From Endobugula sp965214375 (GTDB lineage: Bacteria > Pseudomonadota > Gammaproteobacteria > Pseudomonadales > Cellvibrionaceae), in contig OZ243947.1 in the NCBI GenBank assembly GCA_965214375.1, forward strand, positions 62,001 to 126,000: 64,000 nucleotides of DNA, given 5' to 3'. The notes under the pieces are model-generated. The model was not told the origin of the DNA. It saw nothing but the letters and a program-made list of their open reading frames with translations, and searched no databases. The translations under genes and the position numbers were made by a program. This document shows positions 33,714 to 42,534 of the stretch, in pieces (position 1 is the first letter of the stretch; each line of letters opens with the position of its first letter).

Positions 33714-34103
33714 ATGGTTATGAGTCAACAACGTCAAACTAGACAGCGGCGGGTGATAGAAGCGACACTCCAACAGTCATCTTGCCCTTTGTTACCTAAA
33801 GAGATACTGGTGCAAGCACAGCAATCCATTCCCAGAATGGGCATTGCGACGGTTTTTCGTACCTTAAAAAAAATGGTCGATGAGGGATCTGCCAAAATGG
33901 TATATTTGCCGGGAGAGAGCCCGCGCTATGAATGTTCTGATTTGGCTCATCACCACCATTTTAAATGTGATAACTGTGACCGTGTTTTTGATATTAATGG
34001 TTGTCCCGGTCATCTTGAGCAATTATTACCGGCAGGGTTTCAGCTGAATGATCACGAAATTACATTATTTGGTCGTTGTGCTGAATGTTCTGCCAGTCAT
34101 TGA
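33714..34103 (+). CDS. Second Fur-family regulator
   Basis: A 129-residue metal-sensing repressor; ATG 33714 and ATG 33720 are both possible. DNA-binding part: RRRVIEATLQQSSCPLLPKEI and IPRMGIATVFRTLKKMVDEG. Regulatory part: SPRYECSDLAHHHHFKCDNCDRVFDINGCPGH, with a His cluster and the CDNC/CAEC structural zinc pairs. It lacks the longer N-terminal arm of Zur at 21361 and is closer to PerR/Fur-type short members. It likely controls the adjacent dihydroorotase through the palindrome at 33663-33702; its metal is unknown. Confidence 0.8.
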   Translation: MVMSQQRQTRQRRVIEATLQQSSCPLLPKEILVQAQQSIPRMGIATVFRTLKKMVDEGSAKMVYLPGESPRYECSDLAHHHHFKCDNCDRVFDINGCPGHLEQLLPAGFQLNDHEITLFGRCAECSASH

Positions 34104-34156
34104 TAAACTCTGCTGTTTTTATCCCCTACATATCGAATAATATTTTTTGAAGTTTT

Positions 34157-35518
34157 ATGCCGCAATCACAACCCACCTGTTTTAAGACCTATAAGCATTT
34201 TACGTTTATCGGGGTGTTATGTTTACTTGCCGTACTCATATGGTTTGGTATGCCACAACCTGAAACGCAGTCTCGGCACACAATCAGCACAACCCCATTA
34301 CCTCTTCCACCGATAATAGAAGAGAATGTAAAGCCGTATAAAAATAGAGTCACAATAGAGCAAAATAAGCTCGTACCAATGACTGAAACCCCATCAAAAA
34401 AACCAGAAGATACCGTGATTATCCGCCAGGGTGACACGCTGAGCATGTTGTTCGATCGTTATTATCTTGGACAGAAAACTCTACGCCATATTTTAAGTGC
34501 GGATGAGTCATTATTAGCTCTGGAGACACTTCGCCCCGGGCAAACACTGTATTTCCGTTATGCGGATGATACACACGTATTGCAAGAAATGGAGTTATAC
34601 AAACATCCGGGTCACCGTATCGTTTATCGCCGTATTGCAGAGGATGCCTTTAATTATGAAACAAAAATTCAAGACGGCGAATGGCGTAATGAGCGTATCA
34701 GTGGTGTGATTGAAGGTATATTTTACCTGTCGGCACAACGCGCGGGTCTAACAGAAAAAGAAGCGGCAACAGTGACACAGATTTTTCAGGAGCAGTTGGA
34801 CTTTGAGCGCGCTATTCGAAAAGGTGATCAATTTCAAATTATCCGCAGCGTGCAATATATAGAGAACCAACCCACAGGGCAAACACGTATCGCAAGTGCG
34901 CGTATACAACGGCGTGCACATGAACATACCGCATTTTTATTTACCGATGGTCGTTATTATGACAAGCAGGGAAGAAGTCTGGCGCGTGCGTTTACACGTA
35001 CACCGTTATTAAAACGCTACCGTATCAGTTCCCATTTTAATCCGCGGCGAGTGCATCCGGTAACGGGTCGAGTAGGGCCTCATAATGGCACTGATTTCGC
35101 AACACCCACGGGTACCAAGGTGCTATCTACGGGAGATGGTATTGTCAGTCGCATTGGTAATCACCCGTTTGCTGGCCGTTACGTTGATATTCAGCACGGT
35201 GGTCAATACAAAACCCGCTACCTGCATCTGCAGCGTATATTAGTGCGCCGCGGTGAATCTATCAGTCGTGGGCAAACGATTGCGTTGTCAGGTAATACTG
35301 GTCGTTCTACAGGTCCTCACCTCCACTTTGAATTGCATATTAATGGTCGACTAGTGGATCCGATGAAGGCAAAGATTCCTATCTCCCGATCTGTGCCTAA
35401 ACAGTATCGACATGCGTTTGCAGAAACAGTAAAACAGCAAATACGTATACTGAATGCCACGGACAAATCTAAGCAGTTTGCCAATGACAATCATCCCAAT
35501 GGTAATCGGGGTGTTTGA
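34157..35518 (+). CDS. Murein endopeptidase of the MepM type (LysM/OapA + M23)
   Basis: A 453-residue cell-wall enzyme that cuts D-Ala-mDAP cross-links. N-terminal membrane anchor (FTFIGVLCLLAVLIWFGMP), LysM-like part around EDTVIIRQGDTLSMLFDRYYLG, a middle regulatory domain, and a C-terminal M23 domain with zinc ligands in GPHNGTDFATPTG and HLHFELHING. In E. coli mepM sits beside znuA, and in Vibrio a Zur-controlled M23 enzyme (ShyB) works at low zinc. This gene lies at the edge of the zinc island, but I see no Zur box before it. Intact. Confidence 0.85.
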   Translation: MPQSQPTCFKTYKHFTFIGVLCLLAVLIWFGMPQPETQSRHTISTTPLPLPPIIEENVKPYKNRVTIEQNKLVPMTETPSKKPEDTVIIRQGDTLSMLFDRYYLGQKTLRHILSADESLLALETLRPGQTLYFRYADDTHVLQEMELYKHPGHRIVYRRIAEDAFNYETKIQDGEWRNERISGVIEGIFYLSAQRAGLTEKEAATVTQIFQEQLDFERAIRKGDQFQIIRSVQYIENQPTGQTRIASARIQRRAHEHTAFLFTDGRYYDKQGRSLARAFTRTPLLKRYRISSHFNPRRVHPVTGRVGPHNGTDFATPTGTKVLSTGDGIVSRIGNHPFAGRYVDIQHGGQYKTRYLHLQRILVRRGESISRGQTIALSGNTGRSTGPHLHFELHINGRLVDPMKAKIPISRSVPKQYRHAFAETVKQQIRILNATDKSKQFANDNHPNGNRGV

Positions 35519-35590
35519 TGTATTGTGCGGTGTTGATTTCCCTGTTTGTGTTCTAAACGTATAATCACACTCAAACAATGTGTGTGATCG

Positions 35591-36088
35591 ATGATGAATG
35601 ATGCCAGTCAATTGGCTGACCAGCTGGGTCAGCTATTACAGAATGCTCGTGCAATGGTTACCACGGCTGAATCCTGTACGGGTGGCGGTGTTTCGCAAGC
35701 CATTACGGGCATTGCGGGCAGTGCCCAGTGGTTTTCCCACGGTTTCATCACTTATAGTAATCGGGCCAAGACTCAGCTATTGGGCGTCGCACCTGAAGTG
35801 ATTGATACACATGGCGCTGTCAGCCAGCCAGTGGTTGAAGCAATGGTTTCTGGTGCTGCCCAAGCGGCCTGTGCAGAGTATGCAATAGCTATTAGCGGCG
35901 TGGCAGGTCCTGATGGAGGTAGCCTCGACAAACCAGTGGGTACAGTATGGATTGCCTGGAAACTGCCCGATGAGGCCCTTTCTAGTGAAAAATTTCTATT
36001 TCCGGGTGATAGAGAATCTGTTAGAAATCAAGCAGTTATAAAATCTCTTCACACGTTAATTAACAAAATACAAAATAATACTGTATAA
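35591..36088 (+). CDS. Nicotinamide-nucleotide amidase (CinA C-terminal domain type)
   Basis: A 165-residue stand-alone PncC/CinA-C enzyme that deamidates NMN to NaMN in NAD recycling. Visible motifs: ATTAESCTGGGVSQAITGIAGSAQWF-like opening (TAESCTGG) and the GVAGPDGGSLDKPVGTVWIAW block. Length fits E. coli PncC (165). Located immediately before recA, the standard gammaproteobacterial order. A small hairpin with GTGTGTGAT precedes it at 35563-35588. Confidence 0.93.
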   Translation: MMNDASQLADQLGQLLQNARAMVTTAESCTGGGVSQAITGIAGSAQWFSHGFITYSNRAKTQLLGVAPEVIDTHGAVSQPVVEAMVSGAAQAACAEYAIAISGVAGPDGGSLDKPVGTVWIAWKLPDEALSSEKFLFPGDRESVRNQAVIKSLHTLINKIQNNTV

Positions 36089-36098
36089 ATTAATAGTA

Positions 36099-36114
36099 CT
36101 GGTTGCACGTACAG
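36099..36114. promoter_or_regulatory. LexA (SOS) box of recA
   Basis: CTGGTTGCACGTACAG matches CTGT-N8-ACAG with one mismatch and lies 64 bases before the recA ATG. Confidence 0.75.
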
Positions 36115-36177
36115 CATTTATTGTTTATAGTAACGACCAATTCGATAATAACGGTAGATTACAACGAGGGCAGGGTT

Positions 36178-37221
36178 ATGGATTCCAATAAAGATAAAGC
36201 ACTTCAAGCAGCATTAAGTCAGATCGAGCGCCAATTTGGTAAAGGTACGGTCATGCGCATGGGAGATCGCGAACACATCAAAATTCCGGCGATTTCAACA
36301 GGGTCTTTGGGGCTTGATGTTGCTTTAGGTATTGGCGGTTTACCAAAAGGACGTATTGCCGAAATCTACGGTCCTGAATCTTCCGGTAAAACAACACTCA
36401 CCCTGCAAGTCATTGCTGAAGCGCAGAAGCAAGGTGGTACTTGTGCCTTCATTGATGCCGAGCATGCACTCGATCCTATCTATGCTGAAAAGCTTGGGGT
36501 TAATGTCGATGACTTGATTATTTCTCAACCGGATACCGGTGAGCAAGCGCTGGAAGTCGCTGACATGTTAGTGCGCTCTGGCGCTATCGATGTTTTAGTG
36601 GTCGATTCGGTTGCCGCATTAACACCTAAGGCAGAGATTGAAGGTGATATGGGTGATCACCATGTCGGTTTGCAAGCAAGACTGATGTCCCAAGCCTTAC
36701 GTAAAATTACCGGTAACATTAAAAATGCCAACTGTCTGGCTATTTTCATTAATCAGATTCGCATGAAAATTGGCGTAATGTTCGGCAACCCTGAAACGAC
36801 AACGGGTGGTAACGCGTTGAAGTTCTACTCTTCCGTTCGCCTAGATATTCGTCGTATTGGTGCGGTAAAAGACGGAGAAGAAGTGACAGGTTCGGAAACC
36901 CGTGTCAAAGTTGTCAAAAATAAAGTGGCGCCACCGTTTAAACAAACAGAATTCCAGATTATGTATGGTGAAGGTATTAACCGTTTAGGTGAGGTCATTG
37001 ACTATGGTGTTAAATTAAATCTAGTTGATAAAGCGGGTGCCTGGTATAGCTATAAAGGTGAAAAAATAGGTCAGGGTAAAAACAATGTTGTGAAATTTTT
37101 ACAGGAGCGCTCTGAAATTGCTCAAGAAATTGAAATCTCTATCCGTAAAGAATTACTGCCAGATAGTATGTCAGATGAAAGTAACATCGTTGAAATGACA
37201 GCAGAAAAACCTTCGCTGTAA
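36178..37221 (+). CDS. recA: Recombinase RecA
   Basis: A 347-residue recombinase; start ATG 36178, preceded by AGGG; the open frame upstream is only leader. It forms filaments on single-stranded DNA, pairs homologous DNA and triggers LexA and UmuD self-cleavage. Walker A GPESSGKTTLTLQ, Walker B VLVVDSVAALTP, L2 loop IFINQIRMKIGVMFGNPETTTGG. Acidic C-terminus (SDESNIVEMTAEKPSL). Fully intact, in contrast to many accessory neighbours. Confidence 0.98.
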   Translation: MDSNKDKALQAALSQIERQFGKGTVMRMGDREHIKIPAISTGSLGLDVALGIGGLPKGRIAEIYGPESSGKTTLTLQVIAEAQKQGGTCAFIDAEHALDPIYAEKLGVNVDDLIISQPDTGEQALEVADMLVRSGAIDVLVVDSVAALTPKAEIEGDMGDHHVGLQARLMSQALRKITGNIKNANCLAIFINQIRMKIGVMFGNPETTTGGNALKFYSSVRLDIRRIGAVKDGEEVTGSETRVKVVKNKVAPPFKQTEFQIMYGEGINRLGEVIDYGVKLNLVDKAGAWYSYKGEKIGQGKNNVVKFLQERSEIAQEIEISIRKELLPDSMSDESNIVEMTAEKPSL

Positions 37222-37243
37222 TGTAAAAAAAGAGGTCATAGAG

Positions 37244-37771
37244 ATGAATAATCTAGCTTATTTTGATGCCCAATTTGAAAGTGTTGCCCGCCCACTGTCG
37301 TTGATTAATGAGCGCCAGAGCCTTAGAAAGAAAATTAAAGTCAAAGCGTTAAGCTTTTTGGCTCGTCGTGAACATTCACGCTTAGAGTTATTGCGTAAAT
37401 TGTCACAACAATTCTCTGCTCGTGAGTTGGTTAATGAGGTTTTAGATGAATTGTCTGAGCAAGGCTATCAACGTGATGATCGTTTTACCGAAATGTATAT
37501 TCGGACAAAAATCAGGTCTGGATATGGCCCTTTTCGTATAAAAATTGAGTTAAGAGAAAAAGGCGTTTGCGAAAGTACAGTACTTTCTGTGCTGGATCGT
37601 CAGATGATCGATTGGTTTGATTTAGCAAAGCAATCCATGCAAAAACGGTTCGTTCATATGTCAGACGATTTAGAAAAAGAGGAATACATAAAACACGTTG
37701 CCAGACAGGATCGTTACCTAAAGAATAAAGGATTTTATCAGGAGCATATCGATTGCTTAATTAATCTTTAG
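37244..37771 (+). CDS. recX: RecA modulator RecX
   Basis: A 175-residue helical repeat protein that blocks RecA filament growth. Signature blocks KALSFLARREHSRLELLRKLSQ and LSEQGYQRDDRFTEMYIRTKIRSGYGPFRIK match RecX. 22 bases after recA, so probably co-transcribed by read-through. The 3' end overlaps the convergent STAND-gene end by 11 bases. Length is slightly more than E. coli RecX (166). Confidence 0.93.
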   Translation: MNNLAYFDAQFESVARPLSLINERQSLRKKIKVKALSFLARREHSRLELLRKLSQQFSARELVNEVLDELSEQGYQRDDRFTEMYIRTKIRSGYGPFRIKIELREKGVCESTVLSVLDRQMIDWFDLAKQSMQKRFVHMSDDLEKEEYIKHVARQDRYLKNKGFYQEHIDCLINL

Positions 37772-40700
37772 TGGTGTTTATGGGGGGGCTTTCTTCTAGA
37801 TGGCCACTACTATGAATTAGTTGCTTATTACTGTTGTAATAAGCAATGCTTTTTATCTCATCAAGCGCATTATAGTCTGCTTTTATGTAAGCATATCCTG
37901 AGGCATTGTTCATTAGATTGCCTTTCGTGTTGTAATAAAAACACTCTTTAATATTGTTTCTTTCGTCATAAGTTAAATGTACGGTAGCATAAGACTTTTT
38001 ATAAAGAGTCGGTTCTAAGTATTGGTCGAAATATCTTACTGTAATGATATTTCCCTTGGTATCATAATCCAATAAAGCTTTTGCAATGCCTTCTTTTTGT
38101 TTAATCAGTTTTTTATCCGTGCCGTAATAGGTCGTTTAAGTATTGTTACCTTTATCATCGTATTGCATTGTGATGTGAGAAAACCCGTAGTCGTTTATAG
38201 CAAGGTTATCGTTGGTATCATAGAAGTAAACCGCGGTACGATTGTTTCTAATGTCGAATTCTGCATCATAACGGGCATATCCTAAATGGTTTATTACTGG
38301 TTCGTCATTTATTCCTAAATATCGACGCTGTATTTGATTGTTGTTGCGATCATATTGCATAAGTAGTCGTGCATAGCCGTTCTTCTGTAATATGGGTTTG
38401 TCATCTTTGTCAAAGTATGCTTCTTCTAGTAAGTTTCCCTGTATGTCATAATGTGTCTCGAGACGTGCATAACCATTAGCATGTAAAGTGGGTTTTCCGT
38501 CGATGCCGTAATAACGTTCTTCTATGCGATTGCCTCGGGTGTCGTATTTAAAGGAAATTTTAAAAAATTGTTGATTACGTAAAGTAGGCTTATTACTGTC
38601 ATCATAATATGACCACTCGGTCTGATTACCGAACTTGTCATAAGCAATTGCAATTCGAGCAAATCCCCAGTGGTGCTTTACGAGATTATTTTTTTCATCA
38701 AAAAATTCTTGTGTAATTTGGTTGCCAAAGTTGTCATACTAAGCTCTGGATGCTGCAAAACCTCGTTTATTCTGTGCTAATTTTTTACCGTTATTTTGTA
38801 ATCGACGTTCAGTCAGATTGCCATGTTTGTCGTATGTTGTCAGAACCTCCGAATATCCTTGCTGGTTTGGGGTGGGGTTTTCATCCTTTCCAAGCCATGA
38901 CTTTTTAATAATGTTGCCGTCTGAATTGCGCTGATAGGTTCGTGCAGAAATATTGTTGATAGATATTGTCTTGTTGTTTCTGTCAATATACTCCAAACGG
39001 GTAATAAGTCCTTTAGTGTTGTAAAAATAACGTAAACCATAAGCTCCAGAAGCATCTCTGGCTGGTTGAGCATTATTATTATAAAAATAACGCGTTTGAA
39101 TAAAGCCTTGTTTATTATAATTGACTCTATGCTGAGTTATTTGCGTTTTTTTTCGAGATTGTTTTTCAAAGATTCTATTATGATAAATAATATTGCCAAT
39201 GTTGGTGTCAGAACCGTGTGTTTTAAAGCTAATGTTTGCAGTGTTTTTTGCAGGCGTAAACTCATAGGTTGCCGTTGCTATAGGTTTTCCATTCTGTGAA
39301 AAACTGTGCTTTTGGTGGATGTTTCCGCTGGCTGTATAAGAATAGTTCCAGCGTGAAGCGTTATTGTAATCGGCATGATTACGCAATTGTAAATCGCTAT
39401 TATAGTGTCCTGCTGAGATAATCTTGCCTGCTGTATAGCGTAATTGGAAGTGAGATTGCCTTTTCTTTACTTGTTGTTTTGTTAAGGGGGTGATGCCAAA
39501 CGGGATGCTATACCGTTCTCCTATAAAAGCGTAATAATCGATTTTAACCCTAAAAAAGTGATCCCAAATTGTTATTGCTATTAGAGCTAGTGTTATTAGG
39601 CTAGTTGTGGCAGTAAAAATGCGCTGTTTAAGTATCGATTTTTTTGATTGTAAAATAAAATCGATTCGAGAATTTTTATACGCCTTTACCTCATAAATAA
39701 ACCTTCTTCCTTTTTTCAGTGCTTGTGTGTCTGATAAAAGATAGCGCTTATTTTTGTCGGATGACGCCCATTGTTGCTGTTGAGTATCTAGTTTAATACG
39801 CCAATGTAAATATTCTTGATGTTCTTTTACCCAATGGTTTAGGCGTTGCCAAAGAATGTTATAGTCTTCACTGCGTATCAGTGTGTCATGGGCAAAGATA
39901 AGCTTAGGATGTTTTCGTTTGCCGCAATCAATAATTAATCCTTGTTGCATAAAGGCGTTAATTAATTGTGCAATACTTGATTTGTATTCAGTAATATCCT
40001 CGTTGGCAAGTAGTTTTGCAACGATAATATCTTCGTGATCTATATCAATAAAGGCATCAAAAAATGCATTGATAAGCTGATGTTTTTGATGTTCTGAACA
40101 ATCGTCCATAGTAGACGATAAATGGTTTTCGATAGCCTCTTCTGCCTGCAGGTAAATTACACCGTCCATAGCACCGTCAGATTCATAGTGGGTATGGCGT
40201 AATATTGTGGCTGCCGGATCTTCGGCAATCATGGCATCATGCATTTTTTGTAAAAGAAAACTGATGCTAGTGAGAGGTTTGCCAATCGCGTCATTCTGTA
40301 TTCTGGCTTCAAGATGTAATTGCCTATCTTGAGTTTGATGCTGCAGATCAGCAGAGTCTGCTTGCAAGCGGTGATATTGTAATTGCAGGGCGATAATCTG
40401 TTGTAATTCCTGAGCGGAAATATGTCTAGGGAGCTGTGTGTCGATGGATTGATGTTGTCCCAGTAATGAAAGGTATTCAGTGCGTACTACAGTAATAATA
40501 TGTAGAGGTAGTTTTTGACAACAATCACTGAATAATGAAAAAATTTGTTGCGATCTTTCGGTTGAGATATTGTGATGCGTAAAAATGGATTCATACTGAT
40601 CAATAATCCATAAAGAATATGTCGATGCTGGATGGATAAAATGTTCGCTGAGATAATTGGATATCTCAATCAACATCTTTTCAGGCTGATGTTGCAAACT

Positions 40701-41737
40701 CACCCAATCTGAAACAATATGCTTGTCGCTGCTAAAACTGCTCAATAATTCATAAAGTAATTGGTCGATGGTGTCGAATTGATACGGCTTAATGATTTTC
40801 CAATTGTCATTGATGATGGCAATATCATATTGGTTTGTAATGTCAGCTTGTAGTAATACTGGCAATAAGCCAGCACATACGGCAGAGGATTTACCTGATC
40901 CACTCACGCCAATAACATTGTGAACGTGTTTTTTTTCAGCGATTGAAGGCTGTTGTCAAAAAGTTGTTTAACCAGTACATCTCGCCCGAGGAATAAATGA
41001 CGTTTGTTGTAACTGATAGCGGCAAGTCCGGGAAACTGGCTATGATTTCCAGGGTAGATGCCACCGTCAAAATCATTATTAGCGATCAGCTGTAACGCCT
41101 CTGAAATGTGTGTAATGCCAATAATTTCTCCACCCAAGCGTGCAATTCGTTGCAATAATTCGGGTGAATTGTTTAAGTCATCAACATTGTCTTGAGGGAT
41201 AATAATTAAAAAATGTTTAATATCTGTTTTATTTTCGAACTGATTACAGGTGTGCAAAAGTTTCTGTGTCCGGTGTCCAATGGGTGTGACATAACCATCC
41301 ACAGGAACCGCACCTGTGGCAAAGATATGGTCAGTATAACGTTCAGCTAATAAGTCTTTATAGTATCCCCATGTCAATGCCAGTGACAGACAATAAGCTA
41401 ATCCAGACGACTCGCTATTGTAATCAAACGCCTGTATTTGGCCTGTTTGTGACTGCAATTTTACGGTGGCACGAAAAAGTAAATGACTTGTGGTGACCGG
41501 ATTAAAAGCAGCAACAGCCGCTTGTGCAGCATCTTGTAAATATTTTTGTTGTTGCTTGAAAGAGACTTCAGCTGCATTCTGTGCAGCAGTATTTGCCACA
41601 GAAGCCAAAAGTTGTATCTGTGTTAAGCCGTTAAATTGAGCCTCGATATGAGGTGCTCCCGGCCGAATGACCGGTACGGTGTCTTGGCAGCTAACCTCAT
41701 AAATCGTATCGATTGAGGTCATCATCAATACTGGCAT
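37761..41737 (-). pseudogene. Lon-like protease / STAND NTPase / membrane / 32-residue-repeat protein, multiply interrupted
   Basis: Reading the minus strand from 41737, residues ~90-190 resemble the Lon (S16) protease fold: DYNSESSGLAYCLSLAL and ATGAVPVDGYVTPIGHRTQKL, with Ser110/111 and Lys159 as a possible dyad. The frame ends at 40904 but the NTPase P-loop continues in the next frame: HNVIGVSGSGKSSAVCAG; nine A instead of eight at 40929-40936 joins them. Walker B is SLWIIDQYESIF, as in STAND NTPases. A helix (TATTSLITLALIAITIWDHFF region) precedes about 14 repeats. Two more stops (TAG 38739-38741, TAA 38136-38138) interrupt the repeats in the same frame. Restored length ~1325 residues. 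It resembles NTPase-centred conflict proteins. Confidence 0.7.
37830..39330 (-). repeat. Array of 32-residue YD-x-x-GN ... GYAR repeats in the STAND gene
   Basis: Units follow YDxxGNxxxEx[YF]Yxx[DN]xKPxxxxxGYARxxxx; for example YDTRGNRIEERYYGIDGKPT and YDIQGNLLEEAYFDKDDKPI. The spacing is 32 residues (96 bp). About 14 units can be counted, with earlier ones more diverged. They are likely extracytoplasmic or ligand-binding; the same type occurs in several NTPase-linked conflict proteins. Confidence 0.7.
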
Positions 41738-41761
41738 GAGTTAACTCCAGAGTCTCTTTTA

Positions 41762-42298
41762 TTAATGAAATTTAAGAGAGATAAAGTGATCGCAGTCTGC
41801 GGGTTCATATTCTTCGATAATAGTGCCTTCAGCGTACATAAATGTGCCGTCAAAATTCACAGAGGCATGTAACGATGCCAGTGCAATACCCTTGTCATAC
41901 AGCGAGCAGTGTAAATCAGAACGTCTGGCCAATGCGCGTAAAAAACCTGATTCACCATCGCTAACAGTGACCGTTACATTGATCTCGTTTGAGTGACTAA
42001 CCTTGTTAAAAATAATATTGAGTATGGCGCCGTTAGTATCTTTGAATGCAATGACTCCCTGATCGTACCATGGTGTTTTTACCTGTGCTGCGGAAGCAGC
42101 AGCAAGCGCTTTTGGTATTTCCAGTGTATGTTGGGAGAAATCCACCGTTACCACATTATTTGGAGTGTTGTGAAAATGCTCGTCAAAAGGTTGTTGCATA
42201 CATGCCGGTAGTTGCATGTTTTGTAATTTTGCATGTTCTTCATTTAACAGCTTTTGACGTGCTTGTATAACCCGCTCTGTGATGTCAATTTTTTTCAT
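41762..42298 (-). CDS. Unknown 178-residue partner of the STAND gene
   Basis: Starts at ATG 42298 and ends 24 bases before the Lon/STAND gene, on the same strand. N-terminal helix (ERVIQARQKLLNEEHAKLQN), then a mixed beta domain ending TIIEEYEPADCDHFISLKFH. No signal peptide or membrane segment and no catalytic motif that I recognise. Its ATG overlaps the stop of the gene before it (ATGA). Likely a component or adaptor of the same locus; function unknown. Confidence 0.6.
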   Translation of the reverse strand: MKKIDITERVIQARQKLLNEEHAKLQNMQLPACMQQPFDEHFHNTPNNVVTVDFSQHTLEIPKALAAASAAQVKTPWYDQGVIAFKDTNGAILNIIFNKVSHSNEINVTVTVSDGESGFLRALARRSDLHCSLYDKGIALASLHASVNFDGTFMYAEGTIIEEYEPADCDHFISLKFH

Positions 42299-42530
42299 GC
42301 GAGACCTCCTTCAGTGCCTTCCTGTAACCACTCTGTCGTGATGGCACCGAATTGCTGATCAACCTTATCTGTCACACACTGCAACAGCAGCTTTTCAAAT
42401 TTTTTCTTTTTGTGGGCAATATTTTCCGGTTTGATAGCGATTCCTAGGCCATTGCACACTAGCTCATGGCTATAAAATTTTTTACCATCATTGCTGTATT
42501 TTTCATTCAGTGTGATGCGGCAATAGTTAG
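42295..42530 (-). pseudogene. C-terminal remnant of a gene cut at the rearrangement junction
   Basis: On the minus strand a frame reads ANYCRITLNEKYSNDGKKFY, SHELVCNGLGIAIKPENIAH, KKKKFEKLLLQCVTDKVDQQ and ends TEWLQEGTEGGLA with TGA at 42295-42297, overlapping the next ATG. This is protein-like, basic and helical, and fits as the first gene of the STAND locus. Upstream it collides with the adhesin coding sequence on the other strand near 42.5 kb, so its N-terminal part is missing. The exact edge cannot be set from sequence alone. Confidence 0.55.
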
Positions 42531-42534
42531 CAAC

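Noticed and set aside
42466..42534. Start of the RTX adhesin at ATG 42466
   Set aside because: This part overlaps the C-terminal coding remnant on the minus strand, has no ribosome-binding site and shows no adhesin similarity.
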